NCBI RefSeq assembly: GCF_003201875.1
Contig: NZ_QJKD01000001.1
Coordinates: 372,001 to 436,000, forward strand
Length of the DNA: 64,000 bases
Source: Hungatella effluvii
Lineage (GTDB): Bacteria > Bacillota > Clostridia > Lachnospirales > Lachnospiraceae
Direction of reading: 5' to 3'
The translations under genes and the position numbers were made by a program. Every line of letters begins with the position of its first letter. Position 1 is the first letter of the stretch. Below are positions 17,259 to 26,699 of the stretch, in pieces. Under the pieces are notes generated by a model. The model was not told the DNA's origin, did not search any database, and saw only the letters and a program-made list of their open reading frames with translations.

Positions 17259-19028
17259 CTATCTTCCTCCGCCGTCTTCCCCAGTCATACAAGCCGCAAT
17301 CCTGTCCACTTCCATCTTCGGCGTCCTGTCCGCATACAGCAGTCCGTTGGTCTCCTGTTCCACGTCAGTCAGCTGGGTATAGCAGAAACCGGCCAGACCT
17401 CCGATCCGGTTCACCGCGCCGGTCAGTTTCGACAAGCGCTCCGCAAATGCTTCCGGCCCTGCCGCCTTCTCGTTATATCCCCAGGATTCCGTCTTCCCAT
17501 CTTCCATGGCGATCCCGCCGAACTCCGACAGAAATACCGGCTCACCGCCATAGCTGCGGCCTTCACTCAACACCATTTTTCCAACCGCAGTCCATCCCAT
17601 CAGTGCTTCCATGTCGCGGAACTTCTCTGCCAGGACTTCTCCGTCGCTCTCATAATCATGGATCCCCACAAAATCGGCCTTTACAGCTTCCCATCCATCA
17701 TTCGTGCTGACGAGCCGGTATGGATCCAGGGCCTTCGTATAGTGGTAGAAGGTCTCGGCAAAATGCTGCTGCTCCTGATCAAACAGGACGTTTCTGATTC
17801 CCCAGCTCTCATTGAACGGAACCCACGTAATGATGCAGGGATGATTGCAGTCTCTCGCTATTACCTCTCCATACTCATGCAGCAGCGCGCCCATACCTTC
17901 CCGGCAGAACTCATAATTGGACGGCATCTCCTCCCACACGAGAATTCCCATATGATCCGCCAGATACAGGAAAACCGGATCCTCGATTTTCTGGTGCTTC
18001 CGCACGCCGTTAAAGCCCATGGCGCGAACCATCTCCAGATCCTTAAGAAACGCCTCGCCATCCGGCGGCGTCATGAGGCTGTCCGGCCAGTATCCCTGGT
18101 CGAGAACCAGGCGCTGGTACAGAGGAAAGTGGTTAAGTAAAACGTGATTCTCCTTCACCTCGATGGTACGCATCCCAAAATACGTCTCCACCCGGTCACA
18201 AGCAGATGCCCCTTCCAGATATTCAAGCTCCAGATCATAAAGCACCGGCTTTTCCGGACTCCAGAGATGAACGGTATTGTCTATGGGATCTTCCTGACGC
18301 ACGGCTATGATAAATTCAGGACGCTTTCCCTTTACCGCCACGACACCCGTTCCAATTTCCCCGCCTTCAAACTTTAATTTCCATCGCACCTCTCCGCAGG
18401 CATCAGGTTCCGCAAAGCTGATTTTCACTCTCACCTCACCCTGATCCGGCAGCGGAATCAGCCGGACATGTTCCATACGGCGCGGTCCCGTAATCTCCAT
18501 CCAGACGTTCTGCCATATTCCGCTGGTCGCCGTATACCAGCAGCGGTCTGTCTCGATATTCCAGTGCTGTTTTCCCCGGGGCTGGGCTGTATCATAGCTG
18601 TCACGGCACATAACTGTAACTCTCGCCGTTTTGTCCGTCCGGCTTACAAACGGTGTCATTTCCACGGAAAACGGCGTGTGTCCGCCCCTATGGCCTCCTG
18701 CCCACCGGCCATTGATCCATACAACCGCTTCATAATCCACGGCCCCGAAATTCAGCCACAGCCTGGCATCCTCCGCCTGCTCTTCCCATGTAAATTCCCG
18801 CTCATACCACAAGCATGGGTGCCCTTCCGTTTCCCCAATACCGCTTTTCCGGCTCTGGTAGCAGAAAGGCACCGTAATTTCACGCTCATAGGCATGGCCG
18901 TTCTGCCAACCTTCCCGTATACCGATGTTTTCATCGTCAAATGCAAATTTCCAGGCTCCATTCAGGCTCTTCCAGCCCCTCCGGTAAAAGTCCGGCCTTG
19001 GGCTGGCCATTTTTTCTCTGTCAATCAT
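17259..19028 (-). CDS. Glycoside hydrolase family 2 (beta-glucuronidase/galactosidase type)
   Basis: A 589-residue cytosolic GH2 of minimal three-domain form: jelly-roll sugar-binding domain (~10-180, SGIWQNVWMEI), immunoglobulin-like domain (~185-290) and TIM barrel (~295-589). The acid/base is Glu407 (FNESWG) and the nucleophile Glu502 (FLSEFGG). Its length is close to beta-glucuronidases, but the usual glucuronate-binding NxK motif was not confirmed, so specificity is open. GAGGAG lies upstream of the ATG. It is the distal gene of the transporter/GH2 operon and is now separated from the preceding GH2 gene by a palindromic insertion. It probably trims oligosaccharides released by the lyase or a related glycan. 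Confidence 0.88.
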   Translation of the reverse strand: MIDREKMASPRPDFYRRGWKSLNGAWKFAFDDENIGIREGWQNGHAYEREITVPFCYQSRKSGIGETEGHPCLWYEREFTWEEQAEDARLWLNFGAVDYEAVVWINGRWAGGHRGGHTPFSVEMTPFVSRTDKTARVTVMCRDSYDTAQPRGKQHWNIETDRCWYTATSGIWQNVWMEITGPRRMEHVRLIPLPDQGEVRVKISFAEPDACGEVRWKLKFEGGEIGTGVVAVKGKRPEFIIAVRQEDPIDNTVHLWSPEKPVLYDLELEYLEGASACDRVETYFGMRTIEVKENHVLLNHFPLYQRLVLDQGYWPDSLMTPPDGEAFLKDLEMVRAMGFNGVRKHQKIEDPVFLYLADHMGILVWEEMPSNYEFCREGMGALLHEYGEVIARDCNHPCIITWVPFNESWGIRNVLFDQEQQHFAETFYHYTKALDPYRLVSTNDGWEAVKADFVGIHDYESDGEVLAEKFRDMEALMGWTAVGKMVLSEGRSYGGEPVFLSEFGGIAMEDGKTESWGYNEKAAGPEAFAERLSKLTGAVNRIGGLAGFCYTQLTDVEQETNGLLYADRTPKMEVDRIAACMTGEDGGGR

Positions 19029-19053
19029 TGTGATTCTCCTCTATCTCATTTTC

Positions 19054-19342
19054 GTAACAGTTCAGCCTCCGCTTCCGGCTGCTGCCGTCTGGTCCGGCGC
19101 TCCTGTTTCCCGGATCTTTCCAGTTCCGGTTTCGGGCATAAGCATTTCTAAACGTGCAGGATTTTTCTAAAAGCCAGTGAAAATCCCCAAACTCGCTGCG
19201 CTCAGACAGGTGGGGATTTCCCCTGAACGAAAAATTCTGCGCGTTAAGAACTGCTAATACCCTGCAAAGTCACAGGAAAGATCCGGGAAACAGGAGCGCC
19301 GGACCAGACGGCAGCAGCCGGAAGCGGAGGCTGAACTGTTAC
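19054..19342. mobile_element. IS66-like palindromic MITE, copy 1
   Basis: A 289-bp element with perfect 68-bp terminal inverted repeats (19054-19121 and 19275-19342), starting GTAAC and ending GTTAC. An exact 8-bp direct repeat TCATTTTC flanks it (19046-19053 and 19343-19350). GTAA ends and 8-bp target duplications are IS66-family hallmarks. The 153-base core contains nested hairpins around AACTCGCTGCGCTCAGACA and is about 90% identical to a second copy at 41622. It carries no ORF, so it would be moved in trans. The right terminus supplies the stop codon of the upstream GH2 gene. Confidence 0.85.
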
Positions 19343-22300
19343 TCATTTTCCCCGTCCAAAAACATGGGATCACACCCATACCGGCCCATCCGGTTTCCAT
19401 AGATGATGCATCCGCCGCCTTCCGTCTCTACCGACACTACCGTGTTTTCTTCCACTTCCACCGGTATATCATACCGGAAGCCATAACCATACGTCCCCGT
19501 CCGGCGGTACGAGACAATCCCGTCTTCCGCCGCCTCTGCATTGGAAAACAGCGCCCTCTTATCCCAGGGCTGATCCGGAATTATCAGTTCCCCGCACAAC
19601 TTTCCCTGTACGTAAATCCGAACTTTCGACGGATACTTCCTCTCATCCGTCAGCCTCGTTCCTTCCAGACATTTGCAGGAGGAAAGCTCAAGCCGCAGTA
19701 TCTTATTTCCACAGTATCCCTTCGGCACCGGAATATGCCAGGAAGCGCGGCCGCTGCCTGCCGCCCACCATACGCGGCGTTTCTCCATGCTTCCCCTGCC
19801 GGTAAAGCCAGAAAATACTTCTCTGTCCGTGTTCTCCGGATTCCAGTAAAATGCCTCCGGTCCTGTCTCTTCTTCCGTCACAACTTCAAACTGCACATCG
19901 TGCTCACACAGAGTGGCGCCGCGGTCTGTGATCCAGGCAAACAGCCAGGCTCCCTTAATCCCCTCCGGTATCCTCACTTCGATTTCACCCGGTTTACCTG
20001 TTTCCAGCCATGGAATACCCATATTAACCTCACCGCCGTCCAGTTCCCGGTTCCACTGCCCCAGAAAATCAACACCAGCCAGGCTCCAGTGCACCCGAAT
20101 ATCACTGTCTCCCGGTTCCCTTCCTCTGATCCCGCCGTAAACCGGCACCTTTACCACCTCTCCCGTTTTCACCACGGTCAGCCAGGGCCTCGCCAGAAAG
20201 ATAAAGTCCGCCTGATTGGCCTGCTCGTATCCAGCCGGCGTCATATCCCGATGCATCAGGCCGAAATCTCTTCTGACACGCAGAGAGGTAAACGGACTGG
20301 TGTCCTCATTCTCCTGAGAGGCCAGATTCATACGCACGTATCCCGCAAACCGGCAGATACGGACCAGGCGTTCAATATCATTGGTGTGTACAAACTCGCT
20401 GATAATGACCGGCTGCCCTTTCTGACAGTCCTTTCCTGTAAATACCGTCTCCTTCAACGGGTTCCTGCAATTTCTCTGAAGGAGATCGGCCACCATTTCA
20501 TCCTTCATCAATTGCCGGTTTTCCTCGTTATAACAGTTAAACGCCGATCCCGGGTAATTCTGTTTATCCAGCCGTTCAAAAAAGTCCATCGCATCCGCAA
20601 ATTCTGTCGGATAGCTGTGATAGTCCAGAATATCCGTCTCCCCGGTCTTTCCATAACCCGAATTATCCACCACCAGAATTCCTGGCGCCAGCCGTCTATA
20701 CGTCTGTGCCGAAGTGCGAATCCAGTTCTGGGCCTCATCGTTATCCCATGGGCTTTGCTCGTGATCTCCGAGAATTCCCCATGACTCATTGAACACAGAA
20801 CACATAACCACACTGGAATGGTAGTTCTGTTTCCTGGCCATAGCCTTCAGCCGCCGCAGATGCAGCCCGCGCCACAACGGATCCTTCCACGTCCCATAGA
20901 AACAGGAAGGAACCTCGTCCCATACCAGAACCCCCTCCCGGTCACAGGCGGTGTACCATTCCGGCTCATTGTCCTTGATGTGCATCCGGATCATGTTGTA
21001 TCCGCATTCACCGGCCGCCTTTACATCGAAGGAAACGCTTCCCGGTCCCTCTCCCGTCAAAGAAGGATACGTATAGATCCCCCAGGGATTATACCCCTGG
21101 TCCAGAACGCCGCGGAGATAGACCGGATTTCCGTTCACTGTCACATACGCAGTCCCGTCCTTCACCGTCTTCTGCCCTACCCTGCGAAAGGAAACCCAGC
21201 GTTCATACGTTCCCCCAGAGCCGCTCTCCCCACCAACCGACGCGGAGAGTACATACCGGTTCGGTGCTCCGGGTTCCCACTGCATAAGCCCTTTTCCAAA
21301 GATTCGAAATGCAGCCTCCGGTATACCGCGGCTATTAATCGTTAAAGGCTCCAGCGCTTCGATCCTTACGTCTTCTTCTGGAATTTCAAGATTCATTTCT
21401 AAACGGCAATTAAAATCAACCGGTCCGGCCAGAACACGAAGAATCTCCAGATATCCTGCTTCCGTTTTAAACTGAGCCTCTTCTGTCCGGCCACAGTCCT
21501 TTACATAGACAGTCATGCAGTCATACGCCTCGCCGTATGTCGCATCGAAATCCACGGAAAGCCGTGTCTCTCCAAACTCGAGTACTGCCTCCGCGTGCCC
21601 CTCCGGTGCGCGGTAAAGGAAATCCAGGCGGTATACAGTATCTTTCTCTGTGTCCCACTTAAGAGTTCCGGAATCCACGCTCACCTCCGACATGGTCTCC
21701 GGATTCCCCTCGGCTTCTATTCTTCCGCCAAAACGGATTCCGCCATCCTCTTTTCGGTAATCATCCACCAGAATTTCGCTGATCCGGACTTTCTTCTCTT
21801 CCTCCAGCCAGACATTCTGCCAGATTCCGGGGCTGTCTGTAAACCAGAATCCCTGCTTTCCAAAACAGCATTGGTCCCCTTCAAACGGATACAGAACCTC
21901 CATGGTCAGCGTATACCTTCTGCCTGCCTTAAGCCGCCCCAGGCGAAGACGGCAGGGCGCATAAAAGTCCACCGTACAGCCAATTTCCTTCTCATCCAGC
22001 CATATCTTCGCAATTCCCGATACAGCTCCCAATACCAGCTGAACCCTCGTTTCCTTTTCCACGGAAATCTCCGTCTGCATCCAGGCTGTCCGCCCCTGTT
22101 CTCTCCAGTTACACCGAAACGAAGAGGCCTGATGCAGAGAATTGTCATCGGCCAGAAATTCTTCCCCAAAAGCCCGCAGAGACTGCCAGGAACCGGGAAT
22201 CCGGATTCTCTGGTCAAAGGTATGCCTGCCGGGAAGATACCATTTCTCCTCTTCTCCCATTTCCAGCGGATCCATGGTGAATTTCCACACGCCGTTTAAG

Positions 22301-23184
22301 GAAGCTAAGAAACAGTCATTTTTTAATTCTCCCTGTGGAATCATTTCGCGGCTGTCCTGCTGCCAGTATGGCTCCAGGCACCATCGGTATTCGCTGCCCC
22401 CATGTTTCACCGGAAAATGGCAGAATCCCTGTCCTTCCGCCCCACCAATCACCTCATAATCCCCAGAAGGCAGATATCCCAGATCGAAACGCCCCCCATC
22501 GTCGGTAAGCCCGCTGTGTCCTGAAATCCCGGCCACGTGGAGCCATACCCGAGGCAGCGGCCGGCCCTCTCCGTCTACGCAGGCTCCGGCCATCCGCTCC
22601 CCATTTTCCCGGCCACTCATCCGGTATTTTCCCAGCACAGCCCCTGACTTCGGAGATGCATCGCAGTCATTCACGGCCATTACCGCCAGCCTTGCATACG
22701 GCTTTCTCCATGGAACTTCAATCGCCGTGCTGTCGATCAGTACTTCGCCGTCGCAGACCACGGAAAAGCCTTTCTCCGCGGCCTGAAATCCCATCCTGAA
22801 CGGAGGCTCTCTCGTAAATGGTACGGACGCTGCCGAATACCACCGTCTGGGTCCGTCATAGCGAAACGTATCTCCCAGCGGCACGCCGTTGGGGATCCGC
22901 ACCTCCAGCCGTCCATTACCCACGACGGCCAGAATATAACGGTCAAAACAGCCGTCCCCAAAGTAAAGGCCGATTCCCGCTCCATCCTGGATATTCAGGA
23001 TCTCTGTCTCAAACCCGCAGGAAGCCGCGTCCACAAAAAACGAGGATAGAAGCAGGTGGCCGTTTCTGCATCTGTCATATTCCTCCAGATAAATTGTGCC
23101 GTCCTCCCGATAATGGCAGAATAAGTCCGCCGGGCTGTTCATATTAATAAAATTCCACTCGACATGATTGAAGTATTCTTCCAT
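19339..23184 (-). CDS. Large multidomain glycoside hydrolase family 2
   Basis: About 1281 residues from the start MEEYFNHVEW, which has ACGGGGAT upstream; an alternative ATG six codons earlier (23202) lacks a ribosome site. The N-terminal ~200 residues resemble a laminin-G/concanavalin-like domain. A carboxypeptidase-regulatory-like beta domain (GRPLPRVWLHVAG..GGRFDLGYLPSGDY) follows, then GH2 jelly-roll, immunoglobulin-like and TIM-barrel domains, and a C-terminal beta-rich region. The catalytic acid/base is in VFNESWG (~Glu800) and the nucleophile in IISEFVHT (~Glu930). No signal peptide, so cytosolic. The stop TAA comes from the inserted MITE; without it the frame would continue seven residues and end over the next gene's start. 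Specificity unknown. Confidence 0.85.
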   Translation of the reverse strand: MEEYFNHVEWNFINMNSPADLFCHYREDGTIYLEEYDRCRNGHLLLSSFFVDAASCGFETEILNIQDGAGIGLYFGDGCFDRYILAVVGNGRLEVRIPNGVPLGDTFRYDGPRRWYSAASVPFTREPPFRMGFQAAEKGFSVVCDGEVLIDSTAIEVPWRKPYARLAVMAVNDCDASPKSGAVLGKYRMSGRENGERMAGACVDGEGRPLPRVWLHVAGISGHSGLTDDGGRFDLGYLPSGDYEVIGGAEGQGFCHFPVKHGGSEYRWCLEPYWQQDSREMIPQGELKNDCFLASLNGVWKFTMDPLEMGEEEKWYLPGRHTFDQRIRIPGSWQSLRAFGEEFLADDNSLHQASSFRCNWREQGRTAWMQTEISVEKETRVQLVLGAVSGIAKIWLDEKEIGCTVDFYAPCRLRLGRLKAGRRYTLTMEVLYPFEGDQCCFGKQGFWFTDSPGIWQNVWLEEEKKVRISEILVDDYRKEDGGIRFGGRIEAEGNPETMSEVSVDSGTLKWDTEKDTVYRLDFLYRAPEGHAEAVLEFGETRLSVDFDATYGEAYDCMTVYVKDCGRTEEAQFKTEAGYLEILRVLAGPVDFNCRLEMNLEIPEEDVRIEALEPLTINSRGIPEAAFRIFGKGLMQWEPGAPNRYVLSASVGGESGSGGTYERWVSFRRVGQKTVKDGTAYVTVNGNPVYLRGVLDQGYNPWGIYTYPSLTGEGPGSVSFDVKAAGECGYNMIRMHIKDNEPEWYTACDREGVLVWDEVPSCFYGTWKDPLWRGLHLRRLKAMARKQNYHSSVVMCSVFNESWGILGDHEQSPWDNDEAQNWIRTSAQTYRRLAPGILVVDNSGYGKTGETDILDYHSYPTEFADAMDFFERLDKQNYPGSAFNCYNEENRQLMKDEMVADLLQRNCRNPLKETVFTGKDCQKGQPVIISEFVHTNDIERLVRICRFAGYVRMNLASQENEDTSPFTSLRVRRDFGLMHRDMTPAGYEQANQADFIFLARPWLTVVKTGEVVKVPVYGGIRGREPGDSDIRVHWSLAGVDFLGQWNRELDGGEVNMGIPWLETGKPGEIEVRIPEGIKGAWLFAWITDRGATLCEHDVQFEVVTEEETGPEAFYWNPENTDREVFSGFTGRGSMEKRRVWWAAGSGRASWHIPVPKGYCGNKILRLELSSCKCLEGTRLTDERKYPSKVRIYVQGKLCGELIIPDQPWDKRALFSNAEAAEDGIVSYRRTGTYGYGFRYDIPVEVEENTVVSVETEGGGCIIYGNRMGRYGCDPMFLDGENE

Positions 23185-23218
23185 GCTTCTATCCCCGTTC
23201 ATTTAATTTTTATTTGTC

Positions 23219-24670
23219 TTAATTCTCCACTTTCGCCATCTCATCGATGAATTCCTGTTCCATATTGGCGAGCGCCTCCTCCGGAGTCACCTTCCCGGCC
23301 ATGGCTTCCTGAATATGGAATTCCATCACATCGTTTAATTTAGATGAAATGTATGGCACGTCCACGTCGGCCAGCGTCTTTGCATACTGGAAGGATTCCA
23401 TCAGCGCACCGTACAACAGACTGGACTGTGCGACTCCCGGCACCTCGTATGTGGAGGTACGGCACGGGTCCATGGTATTTTCAATCTTTAACAGCTCTCC
23501 ATCCTTTGAGGTCATGAATTCAATCAGTTTCCAGGCCAGTTCCTTGTTCTGGCTTCCTGCCGATATTCCAACTCCCCATCCTCCAAGAACAGGAGTTTTA
23601 CCAGGAGCGACTGCTACGCCGATCTTATCCTTAACTGCCGAGGTATCCGACTGACATGTCAGCCACAGGCCAGGCCACTGCTCCATCATTGCGGCATTGC
23701 CGTTTGCAAAGAACTGATTGGCCTCGTCCCATCCCATCTGCATCCATTCCTTTGGAGCATACTCCTGAAGCTTCAATACGCGGTTTAAAGCGTCAATGCC
23801 TGCTTCATTGTTCATGTTAGGCTTTAAATTCTCATCCACATCGTCGCCGCCGCGGTTAATCCACAGCAGTCTGGTACAGCCCTTCAGCATGTTCGTGGAA
23901 TAACCATAGTCCACAGGAGATTCCGGATTGACGCTCTTGGTGAAAAATTCCGCAACCTGCATCATTTCCTCATTCGTTTCCGGAACCTTCAGCTCGGTCT
24001 CATACTTCTCCTGATACGCCTTCTTCAAAGACTCATCCTCAAACAAATCCTTCCGGTAGAACAGAAGCTCCACATCCGGCTTATAAGGAATCGCACAGAG
24101 CTTGCCGTCATAGTTTCCATATGTATCGAACAGACCCGGCAGGAAATCCGAAGTATCGTAGGATTCGCCTGCATACTGGCTGATCATGGTATCAAGCGGC
24201 TCTATCTTGTCCGCCTTTGCGAAGCTGTGCAGGAAAGCGATGGGCGCCAGCACCACGTCATACCGCTTCGTATTGTTTAAATCCAGCTGCAGCTTATCGG
24301 TAAACTGCTCGCCGGGAATTGATTCCACCACTACCTTGGCCCCTGACAGCTCTTCAAACAGCGGAACCACATCGCTGACCGCCTTTTCAAAGTCTCCGGA
24401 CATCACCGGAACGGTAAGCGTCTGACCTGCATACTGGCCGTGAAGCGTTCCATCCAGGTTCATATTGTCCAGCGTTTTACCAAACTTTTCAATCGTTTTC
24501 TTTTCAGAGGCTTCCGTCCCCCCAGCCGCTTCTGTAACAGCCGCCGTCTCCGCGGTCGTCTGCATTTCCTCCGACACAGCCACCTTACAGCCGGTCAGAC
24601 CTACTGCCGCAACCGCCGTACAGGCCGCTGCCGTTGCCACTCGTTTCCATAATCCGTTCCTTCTCATCAT
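23219..24670 (-). CDS. Sugar-binding lipoprotein of CUT1 importer
   Basis: A 483-residue solute-binding protein of the MalE/UgpB family. The signal peptide ends in the lipobox GLTGC (Cys28), followed by a Thr/Glu/Ala-rich linker; the start has GAGGAGG. The mature protein has the usual two-lobed fold features such as AKADKIEPLD and ANGNAAMMEQWPGLW. It lies between the permease genes and the large GH2 gene in one minus-strand operon, so it probably captures the oligosaccharide that the two GH2 enzymes degrade. Confidence 0.9.
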   Translation of the reverse strand: MMRRNGLWKRVATAAACTAVAAVGLTGCKVAVSEEMQTTAETAAVTEAAGGTEASEKKTIEKFGKTLDNMNLDGTLHGQYAGQTLTVPVMSGDFEKAVSDVVPLFEELSGAKVVVESIPGEQFTDKLQLDLNNTKRYDVVLAPIAFLHSFAKADKIEPLDTMISQYAGESYDTSDFLPGLFDTYGNYDGKLCAIPYKPDVELLFYRKDLFEDESLKKAYQEKYETELKVPETNEEMMQVAEFFTKSVNPESPVDYGYSTNMLKGCTRLLWINRGGDDVDENLKPNMNNEAGIDALNRVLKLQEYAPKEWMQMGWDEANQFFANGNAAMMEQWPGLWLTCQSDTSAVKDKIGVAVAPGKTPVLGGWGVGISAGSQNKELAWKLIEFMTSKDGELLKIENTMDPCRTSTYEVPGVAQSSLLYGALMESFQYAKTLADVDVPYISSKLNDVMEFHIQEAMAGKVTPEEALANMEQEFIDEMAKVEN

Positions 24671-24721
24671 TACTTTCCTCCTCGATTTATACTTCTATTT
24701 AAAATTTCATGTATTGCTCTT

Positions 24722-25555
24722 TTATCCTTTTACGGCGCCTGCCATCGTGCCCTTCACAATATATTTCTGTGTCGTCATGGATAATATCACAGCCGGTATC
24801 ATAGCGATCACACCCGCAGCAGCCAGTGAGCCGGAAGGGGTATCCTTATGAGTCTGTACCATGCTGGCAATTCCTATGGGCAGCGTCTTCTTTGCATCGG
24901 AAGACTGGAGCACCAGTGCCAAGCCGAATTCATTCCATGCGCCGATAAACACCAGAATCGCAATTACCACCAGCCCCGCCTTTACTAACGGCAGCGCGAT
25001 TTTCGTATACATTCCGTATTCCGTACATCCGTCGATCTCGGCCGCTTCATACAGCTCATCCGGTATTTCATAGAAGAAGCTGATGGACAGCCAGATCGCC
25101 AGAGGCAGTGCAAATGATATGTATGCCATAATGAGTCCTGTCATCGTATCCAGCAGATGGATCTTGCTGTAAATGATGTAATACGGGATCGTGTAAACCA
25201 GAGCCGGAATCATCCGGACTGCGATTACACTGTTCTTGATGATTTTATTTCCCTTGAAATGGTACCTGGACAGCCCGAAGCCTGCCATCGTAGCCAGCGC
25301 CAGGGAAATAACCGTCGTGCTCACCGCCACCAGCATACTGTTGGAAAAGAAGGTGGCGACGTAGGATTTCCGGAATATCTCTATGTAATTATCGAGATAG
25401 AGCGTATCGATCCACAGGATCGGCCGTTCCACGAACACCTGCGCCTTTGTCTTAAACGACGTGATGATCGTCCAGTAAACCGGAAAGAAAAACAGCACGC
25501 CCAGTAAAAGCAGAATGATGAGAAGTCCCGCAGACTTTACTATTTTCTTCTTCAT
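24722..25555 (-). CDS. CUT1 ABC permease (MalG type)
   Basis: A 277-residue membrane permease. The start MKKKIVKSAG is preferred because GGAGGG sits seven bases before it, while the ATG two codons earlier is too close to that site. About six membrane spans, the EAA loop YEAAEIDGCTEYGMYTKIALP and the typical C-terminus YIVKGTMAGAVKG are present. It follows the MalF-type permease by 12 bases. No cognate ATPase gene lies in the operon. Confidence 0.9.
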   Translation of the reverse strand: MKKKIVKSAGLLIILLLLGVLFFFPVYWTIITSFKTKAQVFVERPILWIDTLYLDNYIEIFRKSYVATFFSNSMLVAVSTTVISLALATMAGFGLSRYHFKGNKIIKNSVIAVRMIPALVYTIPYYIIYSKIHLLDTMTGLIMAYISFALPLAIWLSISFFYEIPDELYEAAEIDGCTEYGMYTKIALPLVKAGLVVIAILVFIGAWNEFGLALVLQSSDAKKTLPIGIASMVQTHKDTPSGSLAAAGVIAMIPAVILSMTTQKYIVKGTMAGAVKG

Positions 25556-25567
25556 GGTCATTCCCTC

Positions 25568-26467
25568 CTATTCTTCTTTGCCGGTAAGCTTCATAATCAG
25601 CAGGGAGAACAGCACAATCAGCACGAAGAAGATAAACGCGCCTGCTGATCCCTCACCCACGTTATAATACCGGAATGCCATTTTGTAAATGGTGGACGCC
25701 AGCGTTTCTGTGGAAGTCCCGGGTCCGCCATTCGTCAAGTTGTAGACAATATCGAACATCCGGATCGCGTCCATGAAACGCATGGTCAGCACCAGGACGG
25801 TAAAGTTACGAATCAGCGGCATGGTCACCTGGAAGAATTTCTGTCTCCAGTTCGCTCCGTCGATGGTCGCGGCCTCTAAAAGCTCCTCCGGGACGGTTTT
25901 AAGCGCCGCCATAAAGATAAGCATACACAGCGGTGTGGTGGCCCATACCTCTACGATGACAAGCGCGATTCTGGCCGGAACCACTGCGGACAGCCATTCC
26001 ACCCGGTCAAGCCCCATGGAGACCAGCAGTCCGTTGAGCACACCGTAAATGGGTGAAAACATCAGCTTCCAAATGGTAGCAATCACGATAGGAGCGATCA
26101 TCATGGGTATCGTAAACACGGTCTTCATCACTTTGGATATCCTGGGGAGAAAATTCGTCGTGAGGACCACTGCCAGCGTCATACCAAACAGGAGATTCAG
26201 CGCCACAGCGGATACGGTAAATATAAATGTCCAGCAGGCGGAATCCAGAAACTGCTTATTCGTCAGTACGCTCACGTAGTTTTTCAGTCCGATAAACCGT
26301 ATGGTATCTGCATTCATGGATGTGTTATAGTGAAAAAAACTGATCCCAAACGAATACAGCATTGGTATAACGGAGAATACAACTAAAAATAATACCGCCG
26401 GAGAGATAAATACAAAAGCCGCTACCCGTTTCGGCTTATTCAGTCTCCTGCCATTTCCTTCATACAT
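25568..26467 (-). CDS. CUT1 ABC permease (MalF type)
   Basis: A 299-residue membrane permease starting at MYEGNGRRLN. This start has AAGGTG seven bases upstream, and the ATG ten codons earlier overlaps the probable -10 box TATAAT at 26496-26501. About six spans are visible, with the EAA loop LEAATIDGANWRQKFFQVTMP. It is the first gene of the operon that continues through the MalG permease, lipoprotein and the two GH2 genes. Confidence 0.88.
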   Translation of the reverse strand: MYEGNGRRLNKPKRVAAFVFISPAVLFLVVFSVIPMLYSFGISFFHYNTSMNADTIRFIGLKNYVSVLTNKQFLDSACWTFIFTVSAVALNLLFGMTLAVVLTTNFLPRISKVMKTVFTIPMMIAPIVIATIWKLMFSPIYGVLNGLLVSMGLDRVEWLSAVVPARIALVIVEVWATTPLCMLIFMAALKTVPEELLEAATIDGANWRQKFFQVTMPLIRNFTVLVLTMRFMDAIRMFDIVYNLTNGGPGTSTETLASTIYKMAFRYYNVGEGSAGAFIFFVLIVLFSLLIMKLTGKEE

Positions 26468-26495
26468 TTGCAACACCTTCCCTTCATCTGGACTC

Positions 26496-26682
26496 ATTAT
26501 ACTATTTGAGCAGACTAATTAATATACTAACCTTAGTATAAAATAAATTACCTTCTAATTTTTCTCTATATTTACGCTCTAATTTGAATATTTTTTACAA
26601 TATACTTGCTTTATTTTCCCAATATAACTATAATAATGGTATGCATTGCCCTTCAACCCCTTATCCGTAAATAGTATACTAA
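26496..26682. promoter_or_regulatory. Operator palindromes and promoter of GH2 operon and regulator
   Basis: A perfect 18-bp palindrome TATACTAACCTTAGTATA lies at 26523-26540, near the minus-strand -10 TATAAT (26496-26501). A second copy of the half-site TATACTAA is inside TAGTATACTAA at 26672-26682, directly before the regulator's ribosome site. This fits one regulator controlling both the operon and itself. The rest of this 232-base gap is AT-rich. Confidence 0.6.
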
Positions 26683-26699
26683 GTAAGGAGTAACCTCTT

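Noticed and set aside
19735..20784. A 349-codon plus-strand open frame antisense to the large GH2 gene, with others at 20818-21345 and 21595-22299
   Set aside because: They mirror a well-supported GH2 coding sequence, lack ribosome sites and have low-complexity, Pro/His/Arg-rich translations typical of antisense frames in GC-rich genes.
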